A DNA stretch of 64,000 bases, from contig JAZOOF010000010.1 in assembly GCA_045654885.1 (NCBI GenBank), positions 1-64,000 of the forward strand, in the 5' to 3' direction. The notes beneath the pieces are model-generated. The model was not told where the DNA came from. It was given only the letters and a program-made list of their open reading frames with translations, and did not search any database. This document shows positions 60,876 through 64,000 of the stretch, piece after piece. Position numbers and translations under genes: made by a program. This DNA is from HGM04593 sp045654885. GTDB taxonomy: Bacteria; Bacteroidota; Bacteroidia; Bacteroidales; Bacteroidaceae. How positions within the stretch are numbered: position 1 is the first letter of the stretch; every line of letters starts with the position of its first letter.

Positions 60876-62360
60876 ATGGGTAAACTGCAATCATTGCTCA
60901 AGGACACCGCCATATACGGCTTGAGCAGCATATTCGGACGCTTTCTCAACTATCTGCTTGTGCCTTTATACACGGCCAAAATGAGCGTGGAGAGCGGCAA
61001 CTACGGCATAGTGACGAACATGTATGCCTGGACGGCTGTACTGCTTGTTATTCTGACGTTTGGTTTCGAGACTACGTTCTTCAGGTTTGCAAGCAAAGAG
61101 GGAGCCAATGTACCGAAGGTCTTTTCAATGTCGATGCAGGTTATTGGTGCGTTGTGCGGTGTGTTCCTGCTTGCCATATTCTGTTTCTTGCCTTCAATTG
61201 CCGGAGCATTGGGTTACGAAGCACACCCCGAATTCATTGGCATGATGGCTGTAGTGGTGGCTCTCGATGCACTGCAGGCGGTCCCGTTCGGACTACTCAG
61301 GCTACAGAAACGCCCAATTAAGTTTGCGGCACTGAAACTGCTGAACATATTCATAAACATAGCACTGAACCTGTTTGTGTTTGTTGTACTGCCCTGCCTC
61401 TACACAAAGAGCCCCGACCTGTTTGGCAGCATATACTTCCCCGACAACCAGGCTTTCTATGTGTTCTTCATAAACCTTGTGTGCACGGCAAGCATCACCC
61501 TCTTCCTAATCCCCGAATTGAGAATGTTCCGCATAACGACAGATAAGGGGTTGCTGAAAGAGATGCTGAAATACTCCTGGCCTTTGCTGCTGCTGGGCAT
61601 TGCCGGGATACTGAACCTGAATGCCGACAAGGTCATATACACCTGGCTTGTACCGGGAGAAAAGGGCATACAGGAGCTCAGCGTCTACGGTGCATCGGTC
61701 AAGGTTGCAGCCATAATGGCAATGCTCATGCAGGCATTCCGCTATGCCTATGAGCCATTCGTGTTCAACAACAGCAAGGAGAAAGGGAGTAAAGAGCTGT
61801 ATGCCAAGGCTATGAAGTATTTCATCATTATGGCACTGCTTGCATTCCTTGTGGTGGTATTCTACATGGATATCATCAAGCACATCATAAACCGCGACTA
61901 TTGGGATGGTTTGAAGGTTGTGCCAATTGTTATGGCTGCCGAGATATTCATGGGAATATACTTCAACCTCTCGTTCTGGTACAAGCTGAAAGACGAGACA
62001 TACTGGGGAGCCATATTCTCTTTCATTGGCTGTGCGCTGCTCTTTGCTGTAAACATAATCTTTGTTCCAAGATATGGCTACATTGCCTGTGCTTGGGCTT
62101 CGTTCACCGGTTACTTTGTGGCAATGCTGCTCTCCTACATCATTGGACAGAAGAGGGACGCAACCGACTATGACCTGAAGACTATCTTTAAATGCACGTT
62201 GCTTTTTGGTGTGCTGTATGGTGCATCGTTTATGATACCCGACGGTAACAGCATAGTAAAGATGCTGTGCAACACCGGGTTGCTTGCAGTGTTCCTTGCC
62301 TTTGTTCTACGTACAGTATGGAAAGACATGAAGCTACAACGCGGCAACAGTGGCAAATGA
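60876..62360 (+). CDS. polysaccharide/lipid flippase (MOP superfamily, Wzx-like)
   Basis: 494 residues, twelve to fourteen membrane helices; starts LLKDTAIYGLSSIFGRFLNY, the oligosaccharide flippase pattern. It may move a lipid-linked glycan across the inner membrane. In Bacteroidota such single-copy flippases near ruvB are often annotated as polysaccharide biosynthesis proteins. No glycosyltransferases adjoin, so the substrate is unknown. Confidence 0.88.
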   Translation: MGKLQSLLKDTAIYGLSSIFGRFLNYLLVPLYTAKMSVESGNYGIVTNMYAWTAVLLVILTFGFETTFFRFASKEGANVPKVFSMSMQVIGALCGVFLLAIFCFLPSIAGALGYEAHPEFIGMMAVVVALDALQAVPFGLLRLQKRPIKFAALKLLNIFINIALNLFVFVVLPCLYTKSPDLFGSIYFPDNQAFYVFFINLVCTASITLFLIPELRMFRITTDKGLLKEMLKYSWPLLLLGIAGILNLNADKVIYTWLVPGEKGIQELSVYGASVKVAAIMAMLMQAFRYAYEPFVFNNSKEKGSKELYAKAMKYFIIMALLAFLVVVFYMDIIKHIINRDYWDGLKVVPIVMAAEIFMGIYFNLSFWYKLKDETYWGAIFSFIGCALLFAVNIIFVPRYGYIACAWASFTGYFVAMLLSYIIGQKRDATDYDLKTIFKCTLLFGVLYGASFMIPDGNSIVKMLCNTGLLAVFLAFVLRTVWKDMKLQRGNSGK

Positions 62361-62382
62361 CAAAAAAGAATGGAACAAAAGC

Positions 62383-62438
62383 AAAATGAGATGGACCCCG
62401 AAAGTTTTTTGCAGGACTTTCGGGGTCCATCTCATTTT
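62383..62438 (+). terminator. terminator after the flippase gene
   Basis: Perfect 23-base stem (62383-62405 with 62416-62438; core GATGGACCCCGAAAGT) and a ten-base T-rich loop; the 3' arm ends in TTTT. Confidence 0.85.
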
Positions 62439-62564
62439 ACCGCAAAGAAAATCATTGAGCACCAAACAAATAGCAAGAACGAAAGAAACCATAATAGACG
62501 AACGGCTGCATATGATACAAAGAAGATTTTAAAAGATTTCTAAACAGTTTATAATAATAATTAG

Positions 62565-62573
62565 TATATTTGC
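62565..62573 (+). promoter_or_regulatory. promoter box of the glsA/glsB-like pair
   Basis: TATATTTGC matches TAnnTTTGC; start point near 62580 and a 67-base leader. Confidence 0.6.
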
Positions 62574-62646
62574 GGTAAACTGTGAACATATCGGATGTCC
62601 GACATACAATGAAATATTATAATAATAACAATCGGATTTAAAGACT

Positions 62647-63462
62647 ATGAGCAACATAATTCAAATAGACGTAGAGTCTATCCTTAAGGCAAAGGCAGGT
62701 AAAAAAGCACGATATGTACCAAAGTCCCTGGTCTCATACCTAAAGAAAATTATCCATCAGGACGAGGTCAACGAGGCTTTGCGTACGTTCGGGCACAAGC
62801 AGGGGCTCGATTTCATCAGCGCCTTCATGGACTATTTCAACAACTCGTTCGAGGTACACGGCCTTGAAAACCTGCCACAAGATGACCGCCGCTATACATT
62901 CGTAAGCAACCACCCGCTCGGTGCGCAGGACGGACTTGGCCTGGCACACATACTTGGCCCTGTCTATGACGGCAAGATAAGATTCCTTGCCAATGACTTG
63001 CTGATGAACTTTCCACAGATATCATCGTTCTGGATTCCCATCAACAAGACAGGCAAGCAGGCACGCGACCTGCCACAGCAGGTGAATGCCGCATTCCAGA
63101 GCGAGAACCACATTGTGATGTTCCCGGCCGGCCTGTGTTCACGCAAAAGAAAGGGTGTAGTCAAGGATTTGCCCTGGAAAAAGACATTCATAACAAAGAG
63201 CGTGCAATCGCAACGCGATATTGTCCCCATCCATTTTGAGGGCGAGAACTCAAAGTTCTTCTATCGCCTTGCGAACATAGGCAAATTCCTTGGACTGAAA
63301 TTCAACATTGCCATGCTCTACCTCAGTGACGAGATGTTCAAGAACAGGAACAAGAAGTTCAAGGTAACCATTGGCAAACCAATTCCTTGGCAGACATTCG
63401 ACAAGTCTAAGAGCTCAACCGAATGGGCTCAGCATGTACAGGACATTGTCTATACACTATAA
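62647..63462 (+). CDS. glsA: PlsC-like O-acyltransferase, probable glycine-lipid GlsA
   Basis: 271 residues, one lysophospholipid-acyltransferase domain. The His-x4-Asp site is SNHPLGAQDGLG; VMFPAGLCSRKRKG is the third conserved motif. The gene is followed 17 bases later by an OlsB/GlsB-like GNAT acyltransferase, the arrangement of the B. thetaiotaomicron genes that make N-acyl and N,O-diacyl glycine (serine) lipids. On that basis it is taken to add the second, ester-linked chain. A general phospholipid acyltransferase remains possible. Confidence 0.75.
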   Translation: MSNIIQIDVESILKAKAGKKARYVPKSLVSYLKKIIHQDEVNEALRTFGHKQGLDFISAFMDYFNNSFEVHGLENLPQDDRRYTFVSNHPLGAQDGLGLAHILGPVYDGKIRFLANDLLMNFPQISSFWIPINKTGKQARDLPQQVNAAFQSENHIVMFPAGLCSRKRKGVVKDLPWKKTFITKSVQSQRDIVPIHFEGENSKFFYRLANIGKFLGLKFNIAMLYLSDEMFKNRNKKFKVTIGKPIPWQTFDKSKSSTEWAQHVQDIVYTL

Positions 63463-63479
63463 ACACTTACAGACACAAT

Positions 63480-64000
63480 ATGAAAGACATTATAGCACCG
63501 GTTCCAAAGGAACTGCTGAAAGCGGAACTGACTGAAGACAAGCTGTTGCGCTTTACACACAGAAGCGATAATGAGATTTATATAGTAACGGCAGCCGAGG
63601 CTCCCAACGTGATGCGCGAAATAGGCCGTCTGCGCGAGATTGCATTCCGCGCTGCCGGCGGCGGAACAGGAAAAGAGGCCGACATTGACGAGTTCGACAC
63701 AATGGAGGTGCCATACAAGCAGCTCATCGTGTGGAACCCCGAGGAGAATGACATAATTGGCGGTTACCGCTACCTCCACGGCAAGGACGCCCGCTTTGAC
63801 GAGAAGGGGGAGCCAATAATAGCCACAGCCCACGGCATGTTCCGTTTCTCGGAGAAGTTCCTCAAGGATGTTCTGCCATATACCGTTGAACTTGGACGTG
63901 CATTCGTGTCACTCGAATACCAGTCGACACGCATGGGTTCAAAAAGCCTTTTTGCACTTGACAACCTGTGGGACGGCCTTGGAGCACTAACCGTTGTACT
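63480..64000 (+). CDS. glsB: GNAT-type N-acyltransferase, probable GlsB (3' end outside window)
   Basis: 173 codons seen; runs off the right edge. ATG at 63480. The sequence (MREIGRLREIAFRAAGGGTG, IIGGYRYLHG, VELGRAFVSLEYQ) matches the haemolysin/OlsB-like GNAT family, whose GlsB members transfer acyl chains to the amino group of glycine. Together with the upstream gene it would make glycine lipids of the outer membrane. Name rests on the pairing and is probable, not certain. Confidence 0.78.
   Translation, partial: MKDIIAPVPKELLKAELTEDKLLRFTHRSDNEIYIVTAAEAPNVMREIGRLREIAFRAAGGGTGKEADIDEFDTMEVPYKQLIVWNPEENDIIGGYRYLHGKDARFDEKGEPIIATAHGMFRFSEKFLKDVLPYTVELGRAFVSLEYQSTRMGSKSLFALDNLWDGLGALTVV

Overview
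The window looks like a chromosomal segment of a Gram-negative Bacteroidota of the order Bacteroidales. The evidence is the str/S10 ribosomal gene order without tuf, many start regions carrying the Bacteroidota promoter pattern TTTG-N19/20-TAnnTTTG, Bacteroidales-only families (DUF4831, DUF3256, DUF4254, DUF5119, DUF3575, DUF5106 by recall of the family look), a type V (FimA/Mfa1-like) pilus operon and a pair resembling the glycine-lipid acyltransferases GlsA/GlsB. Genus cannot be decided from sequence alone. No tRNA, rRNA, CRISPR, transposase, integrase or phage gene was seen; most of the window is housekeeping.

Layout. 1-6.4 kb, minus strand: rpsL, rpsG, fusA, rpsJ, rplC, rplD (cut by the left edge). 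5.2-7.6 kb: obgE, adk, hpt. 7.8-12.3 kb, plus: DUF4831 protein, ffh, folD, CapA-like phosphatase. 12.3-17.1 kb, minus: a tightly overlapping operon of MFS nucleoside permease, bifunctional-nuclease-like protein, rsmE, truA, EamA transporter, DUF3256 protein. 17.1-21.8 kb: DUF721/recF, TPR protein and ribH, then ruvC/LMW phosphatase/cdd. 21.9-28 kb: LysM glucosaminidase, a small membrane protein with an FtsB/DivIC-like protein, dnaX, dnaA. 28-35 kb: class II ribonucleotide reductase, folB, rnc/fabF/acpP, pdxB. 35-37.4 kb: DUF4254, glycosyltransferase family 9 and a methyltransferase, probably envelope glycan work. 37.5-48.1 kb, minus: a seven-gene type V pilus operon, the only clear accessory region. 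48.3-54.1 kb: DUF5106 lipoprotein, ABC-F ATPase, thrA, ECF sigma factor. 54.4-64 kb: SpmAB-type membrane protein, ybeY, argE-like hydrolase, prfB, CYTH protein, VanZ protein, a 32-residue membrane microprotein, ruvB, flippase, glsA/glsB-like pair.

The least explained content is intergenic. Eleven copies of one structured repeat occur in five places (about 20.0, 23.6, 34.7, 54.2 and 58.5 kb). Each is a short hairpin whose 3' arm carries an extra unpaired base and which is flanked by GAGCGAG-like and AGCGAGTGCAG-like conserved blocks; the arms change in compensating pairs between copies. Three clusters are tandem arrays that begin exactly at the -7 promoter box of a divergent gene (ftsB-like, pdxB, spmAB); the two others follow the stop codons of ribH and prfB, and in one of these a copy sits inside the loop of another. 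I do not recognise this as a named family. Other structures worth a second look are a 120-bp nested inverted repeat between thrA and the sigma gene, a 42-bp perfect palindrome behind dnaA, and a 14-A tract next to a 43-bp AT palindrome just upstream of the pilus operon.
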